From: Blastobasis lacticolella
Lineage: Eukaryota > Arthropoda > Insecta > Lepidoptera > Blastobasidae
DNA length: 64,000 nucleotides
Direction of reading: 5' to 3'
Assembly (NCBI GenBank): GCA_905147135.1
Contig: LR990041.1
Location: 23,543,712-23,607,711, forward strand
A program made the translations under genes and the position numbers. Each line of letters starts with the position of its first letter. Position 1 is the first letter of the stretch. Below, piece after piece: positions 24,855-37,300 of the stretch. Below the pieces are notes generated by a model. That model was not told where the DNA came from. It did no database searches and saw nothing but the letters and a program-made list of their open reading frames with translations.

Positions 24855-24980
24855 TGTTATAAATAAGCATATTTATAATTATTGCAAAAATATAATGTTT
24901 ATAAGACATTGACAAGAACACAAGTGACACAGCACAAGAACTCTCTGGTATCCAAAGAGCATGCAATATAGTTTGCAACA
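24855..24980 (-). repeat. 5' LTR of the Mag-like element
   Basis: Second 126-bp LTR. No difference from 20443-20568 was found by eye. It is followed by the target-duplication copy CCATT (24981-24985). Confidence 0.92.
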
Positions 24981-25226
24981 CCATTGAATGTAACCACTTA
25001 TCTCTAAAAGGGTTTAAGCGATTTGGATACGGTTTTACGATTTGAATAGGTCATTTCATATCAATAAGTTGTTTTTATCTATACATACTTAATAATTATA
25101 AAGAGAATTAAAATGTATTTTTTGGCATATATTTTAAGTACGTTAAATTTTAATTTTTCACGATGACATCTTACTGTAACCTTCCTTGTCCTGCCAAATA
25201 AAGTGTTAACAACATTCAATTTACAG

Positions 25227-25391
25227 GGCCGCCTTTGAAAGCGTGAGCACTGTGACTTTGCGAACTCTTAACAATGAACCAATGAATGAACTAAATATCT
25301 TAGACGTAAGGTTCGCCAGGTTACCAGCGAGCCCTCCCCCGGACGATGGCTTCGACCCTAGGGACTTTAGGACGCCTACAGTGGCTATTGA
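25227..25391 (+). CDS. SLC36-like transporter, exon with the cytosolic N-terminus
   Basis: Acceptor ttacag|GGCC and donor GA|gtaagt. It encodes a charged, proline-rich leader (PASPPPDDGFDPRDFRTP). The candidate start ATG is at 25282; the frame is also open before it. Ends with two bases of a codon completed by the next exon. Confidence 0.75.
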
Positions 25392-28300
25392 GTAAGTAAT
25401 TTTTTTTTGTAGATACCTGGACGCTCTATTCACCTGATGGAAAGCGCCACCGTCGTCCAGGACATTTGCAACCTAAGGGGAGCAGATGCGGTGCCGACCT
25501 TTGAAGTGCCTGTAGACATGCCTTTTGAAGAACCCCAAATTACAGTGCAATGGAAATATTTAGGATTTGTTTTTATTGTCTAGGCAGTCACACGGTCGGG
25601 CGGTCTACCTGATGGAAAGTGGCCACCGTCGTCCAGGACATTTGCAACCTAAGCGAGCAGCCACGCAGAAAAGACGTAAGACGCAGACACGTCACAGACG
25701 GGACGCGGACGCGTCTTTTTAAAACTTATAGAAAAGACGAGGCACGGACGCGGCGCCGTCGCGGACAAGACAAGGACAGCAAGAGCTACGTGAGAGGCCT
25801 GGCTCCCCGCGCCCCGCCCGCGCCCCCGCTCTCGCCCGGGATGCGCCCGTGCCTCGTCCTTTCTGTTTGTTTTAAGACGTGTCTGCGACGCGTCCGCGCC
25901 CTATTCGCGCCCTGCATTTGCTGTATGCTTTGCGTCGCGATGTTTCTATACATTTAGTATGAAAGTAAATTGAACGGGCGCCGCGTCTGCGACGTGTCTG
26001 CGACGTGTCTGCGTCTTACGTCTTTTCTGTGTGGCCGCTCGCTAAGTGGAACGGATGCGGTGCTGACCCTTGATGTATCTGTAGCATTTTGCATACCTTT
26101 TCAAGAATTTCAAATTATAGTGCAATGGAAATACATTAATTGTAATAAAATAATATCATCATCTTGGCGTCAATGACCTGGTCACATGGTAGGATAACAA
26201 ATGTCAGTTTCGATAGATCTTTGTATTGTGAATCCATCAGCCAATAGCAAATGTCGCAATTTGAAAGTATCTGCCAAATCCCGTAGAAAAGATTTGTATT
26301 TTTGTTTGTCTATACTTAATATTATAAAGAGGAAACATTTGATTGTTTATCAGTTTGTATGTTTGTAATTGATAAACTCACAGTACGGTAGGGTAGGTGC
26401 AGAATAGGATAGGGTAGCGGTAGAACCCCACGGGAACGAAGTCGCGTCGGGCCCACTAGTAATAAGCAGAACCGATTTTCAAAATTATTTCACTAAAATA
26501 ATGCTACGTTGTCACTGAGTACTTTTTATTATGAGAAGATAATAGGCCTCCGCGGGAAATTTATTGTTTACAGAGATCCGAGCTCAGCACGCATAAAATC
26601 CACTGAAAACGACTAGTCTTTCATATTTTTTTTTATTTAAATACCCTTTTTATGGCCAAGACAATTTCTTACTAATATAGAATCCAACAAACTGTTTTAC
26701 AGTTTGGCGAATTATACAAATAAATACCTGTGTACCACATTTGTGATAAAAAAAAATAATAATAATAAATCTCAATACCAAGCTGATTTAAGGCATGATC
26801 TCAATCACAAGACTCTTTCTCAAATGAAATTTGGTAGTATTTAAAGTTTTTCTTCTTCAGGACGTATATGGCATACATCAACGTCATCAGAGTAGGCTTC
26901 GGATCGGGGCTGCTCGGAATGCCTTTCGCGGTCAGCCAACTGGGAATGTTGTTCGGCGGCGCCGTATCGGTCTTGACTGGAGCTCTGATCATCCACTTAT
27001 ATCTCGTGTTGGTGCGCATCAACTTTGCTCTTTTTTTTACCTCCAACGTAGAATAATGGTGGGTAAGTTTGACGTGAGTATCTGTTTATGTGTGTACGCG
27101 TGTGCCCGCTGTGGCATCGAAGCTTCCGAATTGATAAATTTATTTTCGATGCGGTTTTCTTTGAGGTTTAATCGAGATGATTCTCGGCTAGACTATTACA
27201 TTCATCGTGTTAAACACGCGACGAGCTTTTGCTATTTGTTTGTTTGATTTTTAGCTATGTTTCATTAAAATCGATTTAGTAGTTTGGGAAATTAAGTTCT
27301 TGCGTTTAGGTTTCAGGCCACAAAAATGCAGAACCGCAGGTGAACTGTTTGGACTAATGCCTCATGTCTGTAATTACGCTGACTGCCTTACTATTGTGTG
27401 TATTTAGTATTTTATTTATAATTATTTATGTAGTTTATTAAATATGTATATTTTAAACTATTGCGCACGTCTCAACCCCTATAATCTATAATGTCTCTCT
27501 TCTATAGGCCGGCTAGAAGAGATTTCTTCTTAGAAATAAGTAGTGCCTGTTGTGTCGTCTTTAATTTTGTAATTTCTGTATACTTTATATTGTGTGCAAT
27601 AACCTGTTAAATAAAAATAAAATAAATACCCTTCAAATCAGAACAAAACAATGCAAGCGTTGTTGTTTGACAGCGGAAATAGATAAGGCGGTGGTACTCA
27701 CCCAGGCAGACTCCGCAGGCTTGACAAAGTCCTACCTACCGATAAATGTTGTTATTTCTATGGCATTTTAAAGTAGAATTTGTGCATATATATGTGGCAG
27801 AATGCAATGGGAACTTCTCCACGATCTGTTACATACAGCACTGCGATCAAGATCTTAGACAATCCCTCCTCCGCAGGAGAGGCGCGAAATCAATAAAAAC
27901 ATACCTATTAGGATAAATGTCTCGGTTGTGCTCTCGCATGAGGTCCCGGGGTCCGCCTTGACCATAATCCAGGATTTGGCAAATCAGGTAATTACAGCGA
28001 CACCATATGCAGCGATTGCCATCTGACCTACGCGACCCTGCTATCAGGGGAACCTGACCAAATCATGGATCATGGTTACACATTCAGACGCCTGAATGTG
28101 CAGCTTTCATAACGATGTTTTCCCTCACTGTAAGACCATCGGTTAGTTTTCAACTAATGCACACAATTCAGAAAAGAGTCATTAGTATATGGCTGCAGTG
28201 GGATTGGAACCCGGTACTTCTCGCCAACGAGTCGGATACCTTATCTACTCGGACACCGACGCTCCTAGGGGCGCGAAATAAATTTGCTGCAAATAAGAAC

Positions 28301-31300
28301 AGCGTGTTGTCCGGCAGCTTATATTCATCATCAGACAAACCAGCTACTGCATCCTTTTCTGTTGTGTTTTCAACACTGTCAACATTTAAAATAAATAATT
28401 ACTTTAATCCCGTATTTTACAAAATCTGGACGCCATAACTACTAGAATGAAGAGGTTGCTCTTAGACAGGCATGCTCCATCTTCGGCCGCATCGTCACTT
28501 ACCACTAGGTGTGATGGAGGTCAAACGCCTGGCTATTTAATTAAAAACAACGTTTTGCCTTTTTCTATTGCACCCTTTACATACTAATTGAGATTAATTT
28601 TAAAATTTCTTTCAGCTGTGGTGTCAAACTGAAATTAGTCGCCAGCTAAGGGTACCCTACGTATCATATAGATACGGCTTCCGGATAGCGTTGCTGCATG
28701 GCCCGCTTTACTGTCGCTGTTTCGCAGAATGGGGCCCGTAAGTATACGACAATTAAAGATAAATAAAGAAATAGTGTTGTAGTGAAAGAAGATGTAGTAA
28801 CTAGGATAGAAAAAATGCTTATGCGCTTATTCATCATCATCATCGTCTTAGCGCTTATCCCGGCCTCTGCCAAGGTCCGCTTTCCTACTCATTCTTCTCC
28901 ACTTCGCCCGGTCTTCGGCATACTCTCGTCGTAAGCCGTTGGCTCTCGCATTCGACTCGGCGATGGCAATTCATCGCTTCTTTAGTCGTCCACGGGGCCA
29001 CTTTCCTGATACCGGCATGTTCAGGCAGCTATTTCCCACGTATCCCTGAGGCTTACGCAACACGCTTATGCGCTGATTATGTTTGGCTAAATTCACTCGC
29101 CTAAACTTAGAAGCAAAAAGCGTGAGAGCAATCAAAATGGAATGTATTGCTCACAGAATAAGGTACATTTTTGTATCATGCATTCGTGCATATCACGCAC
29201 ATTTTAGAGCGCACGAAATGTCTTCAACCGCTCCTATTCAACTCCAACCACATCGCGTCGTAGCATATGTTGGACGACGCCACCATTAAGTATCGGTCCA
29301 TCTAGTTTTTTTTTTATAATATTCTTGTTTTTTAATAATTTTCAATTCTGTTAGTACTCTTGATCTCTTGCCGTTGCCTAGACGTTGCCCGCTATGGCAA
29401 GTTTTACATTTAAAATTTGACTCATTTACATTGTATTTTTTCTCGCTTCCAGAACTATAGTGGCTGCCTTTATGATGTTATCTCAAATCGGTATTTGCAC
29501 AGTCTTTGTAATTTTTTCTGCCGAGAGTCTTCGAGACGTAAGTATTTCCTTTTATATAACTAACGTCGCTTAAATGTCTCTCGAATTGAAAATAATAAAT
29601 CTGTATTATGTATTCAGTAATACGTCATTTTACTAACACTACTAACAAGGCTAACACCTATATTCTGTATTGTACGAGTATATGCATGTCTTCATTAATA
29701 TTTTCAATTTATTTGTAATCAGCATTTATGCCCAAAACTCCTTCTCCTTAAACATACAAATTTTACTAAAAATTGTGCGAGTACCTGATGACCTGAAAAA
29801 CAGGCTTTTAACCTAGCTTAGGCATCAGTCTCCCACACTTATTATATTTAAGACATTACAATTAGGGTCTAAAACCCCAACATATTTATAGTATGTCTTG
29901 TGATTTATCTCGATACAACTGAAACCGTAATTATATATTTAAATTTTCAGATACTAGACGAGGATCAGTATACAAAAAGTCTATTATATTTGTTCGTCCC
30001 CTACCTCCTCCTCATGATCAGCATGAAAAGTTTGAAACACGTCAGTTACATAGCAACCTTGGGTATGTCCTTCCTTTTTATCAACCGCTGGTGGTTCTGT
30101 TTTCTTTTTGGATGTATGGAACCCTAAAAATGGCTACTAATGGTTCTAAGAACTAGTTTACGTCAGTAAAGTGTTTAGCATAGTAGACAAGTATAGTGAA
30201 CAACTACACACACCGGTGTAAAGCGATCGGAATGAAACGAGTCCGTACATCGTACTGTCACACGTCACTGTCCTTGATCAGTGTAAATGAGCAGTTTTCC
30301 AATAAGTATCTAAGGCATTCCTAACCACTCACTAGATGGCGCCCCGACAATTTTGGTAATTTATAATCGCTTGAAATAGGTTCTTAGCAAGGAGGATATA
30401 AACACATGGATACGTTGTTTTGGATAATATTGTATTTATCAATAGTTTTCAACCATTTTAGAGGTTGTAATAAATTATTACAAAAGAACAAACATCAATT
30501 TGACTGAGTTAATTTTTTCGTTTTTGCGTTTCATGGACACTAGGATCAAGAATGGACGCAATACAAATATGAAAGGTTTGTATTAAAATACATTTCTTTG
30601 AACCTTTTAGTAAAAAAATACCAAAATTGTAGGAGCGCCATCTATTGATGCTTTTTGAAATCAATTGACAATACCTACTGGAAAACTCATCATTGGCAAC
30701 AAGTTCAAGTTATACTTTTTTTATAGCCAGCTTTTATCGTGCGTTCTCTATGATCATTCAGAATTTTGTCAAGACTAATCAACTAGCCCAAACTTCCAAA
30801 TGTTCCAATAGCCACCTTCCGTCTCCATTATCGGATAAGCTTGATGGTATCATAACATTGCATTAGCACCGAACTTACATGAGTGTGCAAAATTTCAGCC
30901 GGGTGTTGCTGATGTCCATAGGCGGCGGTGACCACTTTCCATCAGGTCCGCTTGCCTGTTTGTCTGCCGTATAACATAAAAAAAATTAAAAACTGGGTAA
31001 TGCGTCTTTAACTTGCATGATTTTATTAAGAACATACTTTTAATAAATGGACTAGTTCTAACAGCATTTTAGGTCAAAACGCAACTAAATGTCCAAATAT
31101 TTGTTGTAATTTATGAATCTTAAACATGCTTAGTATCTACTGTTTGTCAATTATCAGTATGCAACCACCACTTATTAACCACCTTGGACCATGTTCCAAC
31201 TGTCATACGCGTATACTAAAAACTTAAGTAAAAATTCATAGAATGTTATTTGAGGCGACCAAAACGCAGCGTACTGAACGCGCGCCTATCTATAGGCTAT

Positions 31301-34300
31301 ATACTTTACACGCTTCTCCGAAAGGAATTAAAAACTCTGGTCGTTCTACGACCCCGCGAGATCCTATTACTTTCCGGGATGAAGTACCCTTTTACGTTAT
31401 GGAAGAATGTAGCTTTCCTAAAGTGAAAGTATTTTTGAAATCACCTCTACGCGGTCACCCTACTCAGCATCTGCCGACAGACGGACGAGGCTCTGGCTCT
31501 GGGTTATGTGGGTCAGGTGGCAGTCGTCAGACGTAAAAAGCGAACAACCTTATATTTTAAAATTAGAAATTTTAGTAGGAAAGCACTATCAATAAATCTA
31601 AAAGCAGAAAAACTTACTGACCAGATTTAGCGCTAGGTTCTGAGCAGGGATTCACGACTGTGATGGTGACGACAATGTTACCTAAGTATTTTTTTATTAC
31701 CTAGGGCCACCGTCGTCAAGGACATCTGCAAGCTAAGGGGAAAGTATGTAATGCCGGCCTTTGAGGTACCTGTAGAAATGCCTTTTGAAGAACCCTATGT
31801 TGTAGTGCGAAGTAAAGACTTCGGGAGGGAGCTCATTCCACATCTTACACGTGCGTGGTGAAAAGGCTCGCGATGCCCGTACGTTAGTAGGTTGCCAGGC
31901 ATCCAGATGGTGGACATTAACGTTTTTACATTTTCAACTTGCAGGTAATGTCACAAACTTGGTTGCCATGATTTTGGTGTACTACCACTTCCTATCCGAG
32001 CCGCATGGTGAGGTTGTATTAGCGAAATTTGACATGTTTACCTTCTTCTTCGTGACAGGCACCTTGCTTTTCAATATGAGCTCGGTTGGAGTGGTATGTC
32101 CTTTACTGTAATGTTTTTTAAATTTGTTTTTTCTACCAGGGGACACTGCGCGATTTCACGTGGTATTTTACCCCTACCCTACACGTACCCAATACCTGCC
32201 CAACACCACCCTATACCTACTCTACACCTACTTTACCCTTGACTATCATTCTTTCTTACTTGTAAACCTTCTTCTTGAATCACTCTATCTATTGTTAAAA
32301 ACCGAATTGAAAATTGCATAGTCTAAAAAATCTAGGTTTACATGGATACATAGGGGCAGATGGCGGAAAGCGACTTTGCTTTAAACTATATATACCACTA
32401 AGGTGGTAAACAAGCTTCCAGCCTGCCTGGTGGTAAGCAGTTACCGCAGCCTATAGACTATGGATTGTATCACTCCCGTCTAGCCGACCCTTTAAAAACC
32501 TTTTCGTCATTATTGAAACGCTCCATCTTGTTCCATTTCATTCCACCTACTCTTCAGAGGAAAAGCTGTTCAGGGAACTCAGCATACAGCCTCAGTGTGT
32601 GAGCGGAAGAAAGTGGAAGCTATAATAATAATATACTTTGGGAAGCTACCTATGTCGCCCATTTCGTTTACAAATTATGCATTTCGGTGTCAAGCAATAA
32701 AAATAGCAGAACCGCAAGTGCACTATCACAATGCGTTTACTATATTTGTTTAAATTTTGTCGTCTAAATTCAGAAGAAAAAGCGTGTGAGCAAATCAATG
32801 TGGAATGTATTGCTCATGGACCAAGATCCATTTTTATATCACTTATATTATGTTATGCGTTGCTCCTTTCTTGCTTAATTTAGACGACTGAATTTAGCGT
32901 GGGCCTATGGGCCTTATAAGAAAGCTCACTGTTACCCAAAGGGCAATGGAAAGAGCTATGCTCGGAGTTTCTTTGCGCGATCGAGTCAGAAATGAGGAGA
33001 TCCGCAAGCGAACCAAGGTCACTGACATAGCTCTAAGGATTGCCAGACTGAAGTGGCAGTGGGCAGGGCACATAGCTCGAAGAACAGATAGCCGATGGGG
33101 CAGTGAAGTTCTCGAGTGGCGACCACGTACCGGTAGACGCAGCGTGGGTAGGCCTCTCATAAGGTGGACCGACGACCTGGTAAGGATCGCAGGTACCAGC
33201 TGGATGCGGAAAGCACAGGACCGGTCTTTGTGGAGATCTCTGGGGGAGGCCTATGCCCAGCAGTGGTCATCTTTTGGCTGATATGATGATGATGATGATG
33301 AATTTAGTGTATTAGCGTAGCCTCAATACTGTAATTGCCGTAGCTACCTTTCACCTTATCTGTCAAACCGGAACACTATAATGCAAGCACTTAAGTTGGC
33401 TCCTCATTCTTACCACTGGTAATAACTATTTTATCATTCACAGATATTATCACTTGATAAAGCTCTACATTATCCTAAAGTCATGACGTCGAGGTACGGT
33501 GTGGTCCCTCTCGGAATGTCCGTCACAGTTGCTGTATCGACAATAACCGGTATGGTCGGTTATTGGTCTGTGGGCACCTTGGAAGTGAGCGTGATTCGAG
33601 CCTTACCCTACGAAGATACGTAGGTTTCTTCAAATGTTTGTGTTTTTATTATTATTAAATTATTTTGAAATTTGGAAACAATTTTCCGTGGCCGACCTGG
33701 AAGGCGCTAAATAGGCTGCGAACCCAGGTGAGCTGATGTAAAAAAATATCTTTAGGTTGGGATATAAAAATAACAGTTCTCCGTGCGACTGTGGCATATC
33801 TCCGCAAACCATGGACCACCTTGTTTCATGCTCGGCGTGTCCTAAAACTCGTGCAATAAAGGACTTGTTTTAGCCGTGTGGTGACCGTTAGAGTAGAATA
33901 GCACCAACCCCTTATAGCTGAGGTCCTATTGAGTGTTAAAAGTGCTACAATTTTGCGTCGAGCAATGCCACTTGGCATGGACGTTATATGGACCAAACTA
34001 AACCCAAAAAGCCCGTTAGCCACGCTCGATCCCCCGTCAGAGGGGGGCGGGAGGGGGTCAAAGTACCTGACTCCCTACATTTGAAAAAAAAATTCTAGTG
34101 GCCACATTTGACGTACAAAGCCGAGTCTGGTGTCGTTTTCAGATAAGTCGATGATGGCCGATTCAATGGGCACAATATTTTTGTGGGTAATCATAGAAAA
34201 AAAATGCGTAATGGCTATAATTATTTAAAACCAGTCTTAAAAAATTACAAATAGACCCCTATATTTTCTGTTTTTTATATGAAAGATGATAAGGAAAAAA

Positions 34301-37300
34301 ATACTCACTTAAAGCCTATTTAATATAGATTATGAAAACATAAACATCCAATAACTTATTCACTGATATTCATGTAAAAAAAAATTTTAACTTTGGCGCG
34401 GCGAAAATATAGCCCAGGCAAAATTTAAATATGAGATAGAAGAAATTAGCAAAAAGCTGATTTTTACTGTATTTTATATCTGTACTCTACACTTTATGTA
34501 AAAAGTCCCCATCTGTAGCTATGCTTTTGGTGTGAGGGGGCCCGAAAGGTCCCGTTTTTTAGTTTTTCGTAAATATCTCGAAAACAGTGCAATCTTCGGG
34601 AATATGGTCTATTACTAAATAAAAGCCTATAAAATTCTCTACAAATTTTTCTTTGTACGCTTTTTTAAATTCCCATTAGTTTACAAACAATAGACTCTCG
34701 TTTGTAGCAGTAGGTCAAGCATCCTTTTCTGAGGGAATGGTACGAAAATTTTGTATAAAATATACATGACTGTAGTTTTTTGTGATATATGTACAAATTA
34801 ACAGTTTTGGTTCTTTTACCTTTACTTGTGCTGTAAGACCTTGATTCTTGCGAAATTTCATGATTGTAGGTAATCTGATATAAAAAACCTAAAAATAAAT
34901 ACAACCAGTGTTATAATTTTATAACAAACAGACCCAATTTTCAGAGATTTTCTATTGAAACATGCATAAAAGCACTTACTATAGCGCTTTAAATGTAGAT
35001 TATAAAAACCGACCACGTTAGTTATGTGCCATTAGCCCGGAAAGCATTATCGGACGCGACACCAAATGGGGATGAGGTGCGCATAGCACAAAATATTATT
35101 ATTTGTAATCGGAATCATTGACATTCGTTATAAAGTGACACTAATGAAACCAAAATACTTTCTTTAAAAAATCAAGGGCATGGCTAACAAATTCCCCTAT
35201 GATCATTTACTATTTAAACGTTAAAAGACTTAAAAGTTTATTGGCAGTTTCCACCACACTTGCACAATTCCGTGCACTTCAGCTGGCGTTTACAACAATT
35301 ACACCTTGTGCCGCAAGATTTAAGGCACCTGCATCTAATTAGTTCTAGGCACGCTTGGGCAGCCATGGCCCTTTCAGTCCAAAGTGGCAACTAGGTGTCA
35401 TTTTCTTTCTGCCAGCCAAATTCAGAAGGGCAGGGTGTAGTTTGTTGTTTTATTAAACATTGCCCCCAAACGTATACGCCCTGAAAAACTGCTCTTAATA
35501 TGTGTTGTTTCAGAGCAGCTTCTGTGGGGGTATATTTTCAATCTGCCTGTCCTTTTTAGTAAACAAATATTTCCGGCTTTCATTCACCGTCTCCGATGGG
35601 CACGATCTGTAAAAAGCGATTTTGATTATTCAAAAATTTTGTTATTATAATATTTTTTTTGTATTCCTTACCTATCGTACATAGTGATGATGAATTTTTG
35701 AATGTCAGGGTCTGCTTTAACATAGTTTCCTTCATAAAGAAACTTCAACCCCTGTGTTGCATTGGGGTATACTCTCCATGCCTCGAAGGCGGTTTTTTTG
35801 CCCCTCTCGTTAAACGTTGACGTCGTATCGCACCCCGTAAGTGAGTGGAACAGCGGCAGGACGTGAGTTTTTTCGGGACCTTAAATAAAAGAGCCTAAAA
35901 TAAAAATCAGCCCTGTAAACCTGTGCAGAAATCAATTTATTTTACAATTACCTAAACACGAAGCGATTGTGTGGCAGGCTAGATATTGATGCGCTTTCCC
36001 AGTGCCAATGTGCACCCACAGTTCTTCCATTCCTTGAATTTTTGGAACACATGCTACTGCCAAAACTACGACATCTGTGTCAACGGTTCTCACCAATACC
36101 TTGGAATGGCCTCTTGAAACCGCGTCAGCTACGTGAAGCATCAATCGCGTATCGGCCTCTTCGTGATTGCACGGTGCAATGTTCTCACAGGAGGTAGTTT
36201 TACTAAGAGCTTCAGAGGCATCTGTGATAATGAACTCTTTATCGATTGGAATGGTCATGTTCGAATAGCAGTGGGTTGATAGCAGGTGATACAGATCGGC
36301 TTTGTTTGCTGCTTCCCTGAGAAAGTTTGCCCATCCTTTCGGCATTCTTGTATTTGTATGAACTAATGTGCGTTGGCCAGGACCTCGTTTTTAATATTAT
36401 TTTGAATATTTAATCATGTTTATTCAGTTTATACCATTTCTTCAGTGTTCGGTGAACTCCCCCACAATACCACGATAGTAATGATATTGCAGATTCTAGT
36501 GTTACTTCTTTAAGCAACTCGAAAGTTCATTTCCGTACTTTTAATTGCATTTCTCCATCACTGTACACTTTCCACAGGTATTTGTCACTCTTTACACTAT
36601 CAGTAATGTGAATCATCATCACAGCCCACAACAGTCCACTGCAGGACTTTGGGCCTCTCCCACAAAAGGGGAGGATATTGCCATAATCTCCACGCTTGGC
36701 AGGCGGGTTGGAGATCGCAGCGTTGCAAACATAACAATGGAAAACGCTGCTGCCCATTTTCCAGTTTACGGAGACTCTAGATCTTTTGTCTCTAAACATT
36801 AGTCGCCTTGTACGACACCCACGAGTGTAAGGGGTTGGTGCTATTCTACTCTACCGGACACCACACGGCAAACAGTAATGTGAATAGAAACCCGAAATTC
36901 ACAATAAAAAAGTCACGCGGGTAAAAAATTCCACATTGCGCATTTTACTCGGGTGAGTAAAATGCGCAGTGTGTAATAATGGCATTGGGAATTTGAAAAA
37001 GCGTAGGTACAAAGCAAAATTTGTAGAGAATTTTATAGGCTTTTATTTAGTAATAGACCATATTCCCTGAAGATTGCACTGTTTTCGAGATATTTACGAA
37101 ACACCAAAAAACGGGACCTTTCGGGCCCCCTCACACCAAAAGCATAGCTACAGATGGGGACTTTTTACATAAAGTGTAGAGTTCTACACTTTTTGTAAAA
37201 AATGCTAATTTCTTCTATCTCATATTTTAATTTTGCCTGGGCTATATTTTCGCCGCGCCACAGTATAGGCGGTCCGTCCGTTAAAAAATTTTTTTTACAT

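Larger units (their letters stand above)
20443..24980 (-). mobile_element. Ty3/gypsy LTR retrotransposon, Mag-like, apparently complete
   Basis: The LTRs at 20443-20568 and 24855-24980 are 126 bp each, look identical base for base, and begin TG and end CA on the coding strand. The host sequence CCATT is duplicated on both sides (20438-20442 and 24981-24985), the expected 5-bp target duplication. The primer-binding site and polypurine tract are in place, and one long uninterrupted ORF fills the interior. Short LTRs, a serine-tRNA primer site, two zinc knuckles and a single Gag-Pol frame fit the Mag lineage first known from the silkworm. Identical LTRs imply very recent insertion. Confidence 0.93.

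Noticed and set aside
25619..25957. 112-aa arginine-rich reading frame
   Set aside because: It lies inside the GC-rich MITE and spans its inverted repeat; no splice or start support.
30278..30692. Possible MITE with GTTTTCCAATAAG / CTACTGGAAAAC ends
   Set aside because: The proposed inverted ends match only with gaps, no target duplication was found, and no second copy is in the window.
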